Source: Tetragonia tetragonoides
Lineage: Eukaryota; Streptophyta; Magnoliopsida; Caryophyllales; Aizoaceae
Direction of reading: 5' to 3'
NCBI GenBank assembly: GCA_038025085.1
Contig: CM076154.1
Location: 23,736,501 to 23,800,500 of the forward strand
Length of the DNA: 64,000 bases
Under the pieces are notes generated by a model, which was given only the letters and a program-made list of their open reading frames with translations, did no database searches and was not told the DNA's origin. Below, piece after piece: positions 55,901-64,000 of the stretch (position 1 is the first letter of the stretch; each line of letters starts with the position of its first letter). Made by a program: the position numbers and the translations under genes.

Positions 55901-58900
55901 CGAATGCAAACAGAGCATTGGGTGCTTTCTCTTAATATACAACACAAAAGAACTCAATCTCTTTCACCCTAGATGTAAGAGCTGTTAAAACACGTAAATG
56001 CATTCAAAAGGTGGAGTTAAAGCTTGTTTGTACTTGTAAACATCCTTGGTGTAGTTTCTCACTCAAATGAATGCAAACAAAGCATTTGGGTGCTTTCTCT
56101 TAATATACAACACAAAAGACCTCAATCTCTTTCACCCTAATCGTAAGAGCTGTCAAAAAGCGTAAATACATTCAAAAGCTTGAGTTGAAGCTGGTTTGTA
56201 CTTGTAAACATCCTTGGTTAAGTTTCTCACTTAAATGAATGCAAACAAAGCTTTTGGGTGCTTTCTCTAAATATACAACACAAAAGAACTCAATCTTTTT
56301 CACCCTAGTCATATGAGCTTTTAAAACGCGTAAATGCATTTAAAAGCTTGAGTTGAAACTTGTTTGTACTTGTAAACATTCTTGGTGTAGTTTCTCACTG
56401 AAATGAATGCAAACAAAGCATTTGGGTGCTTTCTCTTAATATACAACACAAAAGACCTCAATCTCTTTCACCCTAGTCGTATGAGGTTTTAAAACATGTA
56501 AATGCTTTCAAAAGCTTGAGTTGAAGCATGTTTGTACTTGTAAACATCCTTGGTGTAGTTTCTACCACAAATGAATGCAAAAAAAGCATTTGGGTGCTTT
56601 CTCCTAATATACAACACAAAAGAACTCAATCTTTTTCACCCTAGTCATATGAGCTTTTAAAACGCGTAAATGCATTCAAAAGCTTGAGTTGAAACTTGTT
56701 TGTACTTGTAAACATTCTTGGTGTAGTTTCTCACTGAAATCAATGCAAACAAAGCATTTGGGTGCTTTCTCTTAATATACAACACAAAAGACCTCAATCT
56801 CTTTCACCCTAGTCGTATGAGCTGTTAAAACGCGTAAATGCTTTCAAAAGCTTGAGTTGAAGCTTGTTTGTACTTGTAAACATCCTTGGTGTAGTTTCTA
56901 CCTCAAATGAATGCAAACAAAGCATTTGGGTGCTTTCTCTTAATATACAACACAAAAGAACTCAATCTCTTTCACCCTAGATGTAAGAGCTGTTAAAACG
57001 CGTAAATGCATTCAAAAGGTGGAGTTAAAGCTTGTTTGTACTTGTAAACATCCTTAGTGTAGCTTCGCACTCAAACGAATGCAAACAAAGCATTGGGTGC
57101 TTTCTCTTAATATACAACACAAAAGAACTCAATCTCTTTCACCCTAGATGTAAGAGCTGTTAAAACACGTAAATGCATTCAAAAGGTGGAGTTAAAGCTT
57201 GTTTGTACTTGTAAACATCCTTGGTGTAGTTTCTCACTCAAATGAATGCAAACAAAGCATTTGGGTGCTTTCTCTTAATATACAACACAAAAGACCTCAA
57301 TCTCTTTCACCCTAATCGTAAGAGCTGTTAAAACGCGTAAATACATTCAAAAGCTTGAGTTGAAGCTGGTTTGTACTTGTAAACATCTTTGGTTAAGTTT
57401 CTCACTTAAATGAATGCAAACAAAGCTTTTGGGTGCTTTCTCTAAATATACAACAAAAAAGAACTCAATCTTTTTCACCCTAGTCATATGAGCTTTTAAA
57501 ACGCGTAAATGTATTCAAAAGCTAGAGTTGAAACTTGTTTGTACTTGTAAAAATTCTTGGTGTAGTTTCACACTGAAATGAATGCAAACAAAGCCTTTGG
57601 TTGCTTTCTCTTAATATACAACCCAAAAGACCTCAATCTCTTTCACCCTAGTCGTATGAGGTTTTAAAACGCGTAAATGCTTTCAAAAGCTTGAGTTGAA
57701 GCTTGTTTGTACTTGTAAACATCCTTGGTGTAGTTTCTACCTCAAATGAATGCAAACAAAGCATTTGGGTGCTTTCTCTTAATATACAACACAAAAGAAC
57801 TCAATCTCTTTCACCCTAGATGTAAGAGCTGTTAAAACGCGTAAATGCATTCAAAAGGTGGAGTTAAAGCTTGTTTGTACTTGTAAACATCCTTAGTGTA
57901 GCTTCGCACTCAAACGAATGCAAACAAAGCATTGGGTGCTTTCTCTTAATATACAACACAAAAGAACTCAATCTCTTTCACCCTAGATGTAAGAGCTGTT
58001 AAAACACGTAAATGCATTCAAAAGGTGGAGTTAAAGCTTGTTTGTACTTGTAAACATCCTTGGTGTAGTTTCTCACTCAAATGAATGCAAACAAAGCATT
58101 TGGGTGCTTTCTCTTAATATACAACACAAAAGACCTCAATCTCTTTCACCCTAATCGTAAGAGCTGTTAAAACGCGTAAATACATTCAAAAGCTTGAGTT
58201 GAAGCTGGTTTGTACTTGTAAACATCTTTGGTTAAGTTTCTCACTTAAATGAATGCAAACAAAGCTTTTGTGTGCTTTCTCTAAATATACAACACAAAAG
58301 AACTCAATCTTTTTCACCCTAGTCATATGAGCTTTTAAAACGCGTAAATGTATTCAAAAGCTTGAGTTGAAACTTGTTTGTACTTGTAAAAATTCTTGGT
58401 GTAGTTTCACACTGAAATGAATGCAAACAAAGCCTTTGGTTGCTTTCTCTTAATATACAACCCAAAAGACCTCAATCTCTTTCACCCTAGTCGTATGAGG
58501 TTTTAAAACGCGTAAATGCTTTCAAAAGCTTAAGTTGAAGCTTGCTTGTACTTGTAAACATCCTTGGTGTAGTTTCTACCTCAAATGAATGCAATCAAAG
58601 CATTTGGGTGCTTTCTCTTAATATACAACACAAAAGAACTCATTCTTTTTCACCCTAGACATATGAGCTTTTAAAACGCGTAAATGCATTCAAAAGCTTG
58701 AGTTGAAGCTTGTTTGTACTTGTAAAAAATCTTGGTGTAGTTTCACACTGAAATGAACGCAAACAAAGCTTTTGGTTGCTTTCTCTTAAAACACAACACA
58801 TAAGAACTCAATCTTTTTCACCCTAGTCATATGAGCTTTTAAAACGCGTAAATGCATTCAAAAGCTTGAGTTGAAGCTTGTTTGTACTTGTAAACATTCT

Positions 58901-59650
58901 TGGTGTAGTTTCTCACTCAAATGAATGCAAACAAAGCATTTGTGTGCTTTCTATTTATATACAACACAAAAGAACTCAATCTCTTTCACCCTAGTCGTAA
59001 GAGCTGTTAAAATCCTTAAATGCAATAAAAAGCTTCAGTTGAAGCTTGTTTGTACTTGTAAACATCCTTGGTATAGTTTCTCACTCAAATGAATGCAAAC
59101 AAAGCATTTGGGTGCTTTCTCTTAATATACAACACAAAAGACCTCAATCTCTTTCACCCTAGTCATATGAGTTTTTAAAACGCGTAAATACATTCAAAAG
59201 CTTGAGTTAAAGCTTGTTGGTACTTGTATAGATCTTTGGTGTAGTTTCTCACTCAAAGGAATGCAAAGAAAACATTTGGGTGCGTCCTCTTAATATACAA
59301 CGCAAAAGAACTCAATCTCTTTCACCCTTGTCGTATGAGCTTTTAAAACGCTTAAATGCATTCATAAGCTTGAGTTCAAGCTTATTTGTAGTTGTAAACA
59401 TCCTTGGGGTAGTTTCACACTCAAATGAATGTAAACAAAGTATTTGCGAGCTTTTTCTTAATATACAACACAAAAGTACTTAATTACTTTCACCCTACTT
59501 GTAAGAGCTGTTAAAATGCTTAAATGCATTCAAAAGCTTGAGTTGAAGCTTGTTTGTACTTGTAAACATCCTTGGTGTAGTTTCTCACTCAAATGAATGC
59601 AAACAAAGCATTTGGGTGCTTTCTCTTAATATACAACACAAAAGAACTCA
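52980..59650 (-). repeat. Nested 20-monomer and 5-monomer higher-order duplication
   Basis: The variant AAAACATGT is at 53134 and 56491 (3,357 bp, 20 monomers). The TATACAACCCAAAAG monomer recurs near 54250, 57608 and 58446, giving spacings of about 3,358 and 838 bp. CTATTTATAT is at 54755 and 58951 (4,196 bp, 25 monomers). The simplest reading is a 20-monomer duplication in which one copy later gained a 5-monomer duplication. The CTTCGCACTCAAACG monomer is also duplicated singly at about 55715 and 55883. Confidence 0.85.
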
Positions 59651-60997
59651 ATCTTTTTCACCCTAGTCATATGAGCTTTTAAAACGCGTAAATGCATTCA
59701 AAAGCTTGAGTTGAAACTTGTTTGTACTTGTAAACATTCTTGGTGTAGTTTCTCACTGAAATGAATGCAAACAAGGCATTTGGGTGCTTTCTCTTAATAT
59801 ACAACACAAAAGACCTCAATCTCTTTCACCCTAGTCGTATGAGGTTTTAAAACGCGTAAATGCTTTCTAAAGCTTGAGTTGAAGCTTGTTTGTACTTCTA
59901 AACATCCTTGATGTAGTTTCTACCTCAAATGAATGCAAACAAAGCATTTGGGTGCTTTCTCTTAATATACAACACAGAAGAACTCAATCTCTTTCACCCT
60001 AGATGTAAGAGCTGTTAAAACGCGTAAATGTATTCAAAAGGTGGAGTTAAAGCTTGTTTGTACTTGTAAACATCCTTGGTGTAGCTTCGCACTCAAATGA
60101 ATGCAAACAAAGCATTGGGTGCTTTCTCTTAATATACAACACAAAAGAACTCAATCTCTTTCACCCTAGATGTAAGAGCTGTTAAAACGCGTAAATGCAT
60201 TCAAAAGGTGGAGTTAAAGCTTGTTTGTACTTGTAAACATCCTTGGTGTTGTTTCTCACTCAAATGAATGCAAACAAAGCATTTGGGTGCTTTCTCTTAA
60301 TATACAACACAAAAGACCTCAATCTCTTTTACCCTAATCGTAAGAGCTGTTCTAACGCGTAAATACATTCAAAAGCTTGAGTTGAAGCTGGTTTGTACTT
60401 GTAAACATCCTTGGTGAATTTTCTCACTTAAATGAATGCAAACAAAGCTTTTGGGTCCTTTCTCTAAATATACAACACAAAAGAACTCAATCTTTTTCAC
60501 CCTAGTCATATGAGCTTTTAAAACGCGTAAATGCATTCAAAAGCTTGAGTTGAAGCTTGTTTGTACTTGTAAAAATTCTTGGTGTAGTTTCACACTGAAA
60601 TGAATGCAAACAAAGCTTTTGGTTGCTTTCTCTTAAAACACAACACAAAAGAATTCAATCTTTTTCACCCTAGTCATATGAGCTTTTAAAACGCGTAAAT
60701 GCATTCAAAAGCTTGAGTTGAAGCTTGTTTGTACTTGTAAACATTTTTGGTGTAGTTTCTCACTCAAATGAATGCAAAAAAAGCATTTGTGTGCTTTCTC
60801 TTAATATACAACACAAAAGAACTCAATCTCTTTCACCCTAGTCGTAAGAGCTGTTATGATGCGTTGGCATCAAGCTCCTCTCTTCACTTAAGTGCCATAC
60901 AATCTGTTCTTGGTCCATCAATGATACTATCATGTTCTATGGCACTCTTTAATGGTCCTAGGGGCCTAATGTCCTTTCAATGGCATTAACCTGATTA

Positions 60998-61109
60998 GTC
61001 CGTACATTATTAGTCCGTACAACATGCCGTGCACAAGTCCGTACACGAATAGCCTTGCAATTGGCTTAATTATCATGATTAGTTGATTAACATGGTTTTT
61101 GTCCGTACA
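60998..61109 (+). promoter_or_regulatory. GTCCGTACA motif cluster in U3
   Basis: Four exact GTCCGTACA copies at 60998-61006, 61013-61021, 61037-61045 and 61101-61109, upstream of the TATA box. Element 1 LTRs keep two related copies. Clustering and conservation suggest a transcription-factor site array, but no factor can be named. Confidence 0.5.
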
Positions 61110-61475
61110 AATGTTTGCACACATGTTCGTACTTAATTAGTTTAATTATGCTGCATGTAATTAGTTAATTAGGAAGTTTTAATTGCATTTTGAATTTCTT
61201 AAGTAGCTGCTGAATGAGGAGAGTCTAAAAGCACATGGGATGGATAATGATGAGGCTTGAGGCTCCTCTTACAGCTCACCCGTTTGTCCTTATACAAGGA
61301 CAAGCAACAGCTGTCAAGTGGTCCAAAACGGAAGGAAATGCGGTCCAAATTGTACTGCACGTATTTGGCTCATTTCTGGGCAAAATACTGAAGTTTCATT
61401 TTGCTTGGGCACTACTCTTGGACAACTCACCCTTTCTAGAGTATTCTTAGGTTATTAGGGCACATTTGTGACCCC

Positions 61476-61484
61476 TATAAATAT
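61476..61484 (+). promoter_or_regulatory. TATA box in element 2 5' LTR
   Basis: TATAAATAT in a GACCCCTATAAATATGTAAG context shared with element 1. Confidence 0.72.
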
Positions 61485-61799
61485 GTAAGAACAGCTGATG
61501 TAAAAGGCACTTGATGATGAATGAAAATATGAAATGGCTGCTGCCTTTTGCTTACAAACCTTGTTGTTCTTTATAATGTCCTTAGGGATATTTGGTGAAA
61601 CAAGTAGTATCCTTTAGCCTTGACTTGGTGGTTAAATCCTTTATAGTCCTGGTGGTGGTGCTATCTATCCTCCCTCTTCTTATTTTTCGTTTCATTTACT
61701 TCGTTTTCAATCTCTATAATCAAAAAACAAACAAAATATTATCAAAACATCCATTGTTCGAAAACGAGCTAAAAGCTTCAGTTTTGCTAACGCATCAGT

Positions 61800-61811
61800 T
61801 GGTATCAGAGC
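61800..61811 (+). promoter_or_regulatory. Primer binding site (tRNA-iMet), element 2
   Basis: TGGTATCAGAGC, two bases after the 5' LTR, as in element 1. Confidence 0.92.
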
Positions 61812-62721
61812 TTTGGTTTTCTTAGCTCGTTAATTCAGAGGTTTTTCTTCATTGAAGAGTCCTCTTTCACCTGGTTTTGGTTTCAAGGAAAAAGGTTGAG
61901 ATTTGGGTACTCAAGTAAGCATTTTCCCTCGGTGACTCCTGCTGGATGTGCGATTGGACCAAGCTGAGGATCTTGGTTTTTGGAGGCGCTTCAAAAGGTA
62001 AAGGTGTCAACTTTGATACTTTTCTGAGTTCCTTAGATATTTATCTTTCGGAGTATCTTGGTGGTTTTGCTTAAATCATTGTGGGTTGGAGCAGTTTATT
62101 GTGAGAAGTTGCTAAATGTGCTGAGCGTGAACTGGGATCTTATTTGTTGCATTGCTTGTTTGTTCTGAATTTATTCTGCAACGTTGTGGTGAGTCTTGTG
62201 GGATTTATACCTGGTTATCTTATTTGGGGTTATATCTTTGTTATCCAAGTGGTTTGAAGTTAAAAGGTTGAGTCTTTGGCCTTCATTGGTGCTCAAACAT
62301 TTTGTTGGTCCTGCTGGGTTGCGAACAGGAGTCATGTTGGCATTTTGCTCATATCTCAAGATCTAGAGATTAAGTTTATGTCTTTCTTACTCCTATAGCC
62401 TCCTAATACCTTATACTACAAATTATCTTGGTAGATTTCGGGTTTTGTCACCCTTGTATGTAAGAAATTTTGAGATTTGTTGAGCTGTTCGTGTACGTGC
62501 AAAATTTGGAATTGTTGTGTTTGAAGTTGAGCTGTTGCAATTGGCGTTTGTTCTCTTATGGATCTTTGTTGAAACTGGAATTGGGTGTTGAATCATTGGA
62601 TAGTTTTTAGTATTCATTGCATTTGATTGTCTTATCCCGTCATTCCACAACACAAAGTCCACAAAGAACCCAAAAACAGCCCAAACACCATCCGAACTCA
62701 AACACAACCTAACTCCACAAA
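61812..62721 (+). other. Leader of element 2
   Basis: About 910 bp between the primer site and the first ATG of the gag-like frame, much longer than the 150-bp leaders of elements 1 and 3. It is T-rich and has no long ORF in the sense direction. It could contain packaging signals or an intron; nothing in the sequence decides this. Confidence 0.6.
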
Positions 62722-63918
62722 ATGCCTCGTCTTTATGATACCAAGTATAATGATGATGACTTAGAGATAGACTTTCCTAAATTTGGTGGGTTCCTCTATT
62801 CTGAAGATTTTTGTACGTGGCTTGAGACGGTGGACGAATGGTTTAAAGTCTTGGAGTTTTCTAATCGCAAGAAAATAGAACTTGTGACGAGTTCTTTTGA
62901 TTGTGATTCTTTGATTTTGTGGGAACTCTTAGAAATCAGGAGAAGAAGGATTGGAAAGGGCAAAATCCAAAGCTGGAGTGAGATGCGAGAAGAGCTCATT
63001 AGAAAGTTTGTGCCAAAGTTCACGTCACGAGCTTTTTACACTCCACACAACCTTGAGCATGTAGCTAGTGTGAAAGCTACTGAAAATGCAACTCCCATAA
63101 TTGTGAGCCTAGAGGAATGGCAAATGATTGGTGAATTTCAAGAACCCACTTTGTTTCAAGAAGAACAAAAGGACGACCCGAGCATTGTTCTTGAATCAGC
63201 AGCTCTTGAACAAGAGTTACAACCCTCTAGTGATATAACTATCGTTTGTCATGAGGTTATGCAAGCAACAGCTAAGACAAGCGCCTTTGTTACATCTCAA
63301 TGTGAAACCCCAAGCAAACATGTGGTAGAAGAAATTGTTAGACAACCCCTCGTGAAAGGTCACAATGGCTCCTATAATTCTTTTACTGTCAATGAACAAC
63401 CCCAAAATGAAGAAATCAGCATGTGCATCATGAAAGAGCCGTTTCAAGATCTTAAGCTCAAAAGAATATTACCTTGCTTATTATCTTCTTCTTGTTCTGA
63501 AATGATCAAACAATTGAACTTCTCTTTGTTTGAGTGTGTACCTCGAAGGTACAAATCAGATTGGACGGATTTTAGTCACTTTCCTAGAGTGGGGATAGAT
63601 ACAATCATGCCATTGTTCTTTGAGGAGAAAATGAAGCTACATTGCAAAGATGTGACGAGATCAATTGGGGCTTGGATTAGAGGCCGTGTTCGGGGTGGAA
63701 AATTCAGCACATACTTCATTGAGCTACATTGGAAAGGTTTCTACTTCCAGGACTTGAGGGCAAGTCCTAAACAACACCGGGAGTATGATGCGTTGGCATC
63801 AAGCTCCTCTCTTCACTTAAGTGCCATACAATCTGTTCTTGGTCCATCAATGATACTATCATGTTCTATGGCACTCTTTAATGGTCCTAGGGGCCTAATG
63901 TCCTTTCAATGGCATTAA
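62722..63918 (+). CDS. Gag-like protein fused to CRM-type C-terminal tail (element 2)
   Basis: 398 residues from ATG (AAAATGCC context). Residues 10-105 match the N-terminal Gag half of elements 1 and 3 (DFPKFGG, FCTWLETVDEWFKV, GKGKIQSWSEMREELIRKFVP). The Gag match then stops, so the second half of the capsid and the zinc knuckle are missing. About 120-330 is unrecognised and partly acidic. Residues 344-355 (DLRASPKQHREY) align with the end of the element 1 integrase (DLRANPKKVGED). Residues 356-398 are encoded by the 3' LTR: DALAS at the start, GPRGL at tail residues 33-37 and a stop at the same place as in element 1. It therefore looks like a fusion of a Gag N-terminus to an integrase C-terminal targeting tail. 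The open frame in a recent insertion suggests use, but a function is only inferred. Confidence 0.85.
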   Translation: MPRLYDTKYNDDDLEIDFPKFGGFLYSEDFCTWLETVDEWFKVLEFSNRKKIELVTSSFDCDSLILWELLEIRRRRIGKGKIQSWSEMREELIRKFVPKFTSRAFYTPHNLEHVASVKATENATPIIVSLEEWQMIGEFQEPTLFQEEQKDDPSIVLESAALEQELQPSSDITIVCHEVMQATAKTSAFVTSQCETPSKHVVEEIVRQPLVKGHNGSYNSFTVNEQPQNEEISMCIMKEPFQDLKLKRILPCLLSSSCSEMIKQLNFSLFECVPRRYKSDWTDFSHFPRVGIDTIMPLFFEEKMKLHCKDVTRSIGAWIRGRVRGGKFSTYFIELHWKGFYFQDLRASPKQHREYDALASSSSLHLSAIQSVLGPSMILSCSMALFNGPRGLMSFQWH

Positions 63919-64000
63919 CCTGATTAGTCCGTACATTATTAGTCCGTACAACATGCCGTGCACAAGTCCGTACACGAATAACCTTGCAATTGGCTTAATT
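63786..64000 (+). repeat. Element 2 3' LTR, first 215 bp
   Basis: Identical to 60857-61071 except for AATAACC in place of AATAGCC. It encodes the final 43 codons of the element's protein. No clear polypurine tract precedes it: the bases before are AACACCGGGAGTA. Confidence 0.92.

Larger units (their letters stand above)
46618..60856 (-). repeat. 168-bp satellite, uninterrupted minus array
   Basis: About 85 monomers, all minus, with no inversion that I can find. Monomer variants alternate in reproducible orders: GTGGAGTTAAAGC, GCTTGAGTTGAAAC, GAAGCTGGTTTG, CTTCGCACTCAAACG. They form higher-order units. Dimer markers start near 46606, 49461, 50132, 50635, 55018 and 59214. The array ends at the element 2 insertion. 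Confidence 0.95.
60857..61797 (+). repeat. Element 2 5' LTR
   Basis: 941 bp. It begins TGATGCGTTGGCATCA and ends GCTAACGCATCA; the outer nine bases TGATGCGTT and AACGCATCA are inverted copies. It contains four GTCCGTACA motifs at 60998, 61013, 61037 and 61101. The region 61240-61560 matches the element 1 LTR closely (CAGCTGTCAAGTGGTCCAAA). Confidence 0.93.
60857..64000 (+). mobile_element. Element 2: non-autonomous CRM-like LTR retrotransposon (3' LTR cut by window)
   Basis: 5' LTR (60857-61797), primer site, a leader of about 910 bp, a 398-codon frame, and a 3' LTR starting at 63786 that runs off the window. If its LTRs are equal in length the element ends near 64726. TGTTA at 60852-60856 would be the left target-site duplication; its partner is outside. 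It has no protease, reverse transcriptase, RNase H or integrase. Its LTR shares the promoter region, tail-coding region and GTCCGTACA motifs with element 1, so the two belong to one family. The visible LTR parts differ at one base of 215. Confidence 0.9.

Noticed and set aside
33098..59483. Many near-identical ORFs of 60-100 codons (for example starting LVLVNIFGVVSH)
   Set aside because: They are satellite read in an open frame. The 168-bp unit is 56 codons exactly, so one open monomer frame stays open across copies. They occur on both strands, have mostly non-ATG starts and vary with monomer indels, so they are not genes.
1..60856. CRISPR-like array
   Set aside because: Repeats are contiguous 168-bp units without unique spacers, and the accompanying retroelements are eukaryotic.
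1..60856. CCCTAG words as telomeric repeats
   Set aside because: CCCTAG occurs once per monomer, not in tandem TTTAGGG arrays.
1..60856. CENP-B box
   Set aside because: I found no NTTCGNNNNANNCGGGN match in the common monomer forms.
60768..60989. 73-codon ORF across the satellite-element 2 border
   Set aside because: The first half is satellite and the second half is the LTR tail frame. The fusion is accidental to the insertion site.
61592..61825. 77-codon hydrophobic ORF near the end of the element 2 5' LTR
   Set aside because: It crosses the LTR end and primer site and is not conserved in element 1. A T-rich U5 sequence explains its hydrophobicity.
61812..62721. An intron or RNA gene in the element 2 leader
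   Set aside because: No convincing tRNA fold, and no splice pair that could be supported without transcript data.

Overview
The window is plant nuclear DNA and looks like part of a centromere or pericentromere. About 53 kb of the 64 kb is one tandem satellite with a monomer of about 168 bp, roughly 315 copies. Three LTR retrotransposons of one Ty3/gypsy type interrupt it, along with a short Ty1/copia relic. The plant assignment rests on plant-type Gag, integrase and copia sequences and on initiator-tRNA-Met primer sites (TGGTATCAGAGC). A flowering plant, probably a dicot, is likely; I cannot name the species. I see no host gene, rRNA, tRNA or CRISPR array. Almost all short open frames are satellite translated in one of its open frames, because 168 is a multiple of three.

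Layout. 1-21.5 kb: satellite that changes orientation about every 0.2-2 kb, with recurring inversion junctions, scrambled monomers, a copia fragment (2.24-2.54 kb) and a unique patch (14.56-15.22 kb). 21,492-26,002: element 1 on the minus strand, 4.5 kb, complete LTRs and TSD. 26.0-30.4 kb: mostly plus-oriented satellite. 30.4-43.5 kb: minus-oriented satellite with multi-monomer duplications. 43,471-46,617: element 3, 3.1 kb, plus strand, complete LTRs and TSD. 46.6-60.9 kb: an uninterrupted minus-oriented array with nested higher-order duplications. 60,857 to the right edge: element 2, plus strand, with its 3' LTR cut by the window. Here '+' satellite means ACTAGGGTGAAAGAGATTGA reads on the + strand.

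The three retroelements resemble the CRM (centromeric chromovirus) clade. Their LTRs begin TGATG and end CATCA, they share a tRNA-iMet primer site, and the coding frame runs through the polypurine tract into the 3' LTR. None encodes a complete pol. Element 1 has Gag, protease and a partial integrase, but an in-frame deletion removes the reverse-transcriptase core, RNase H and the integrase zinc finger. Elements 2 and 3 are Gag-based and non-autonomous. Elements 1 and 2 end in the same 43-residue LTR-encoded tail (DALAS at the start, GPRGL at residues 33-37), preceded by a shared DLRA-x-PK segment. Element 2, which has no integrase, has therefore kept or acquired the presumed centromere-targeting tail. 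By eye, LTR pairs differ by about 1.9% (element 1), 1.2% (element 3) and one base in 215 (element 2), so the insertions are recent and follow the satellite expansion. All three would need reverse transcriptase and integrase from full-length relatives elsewhere.
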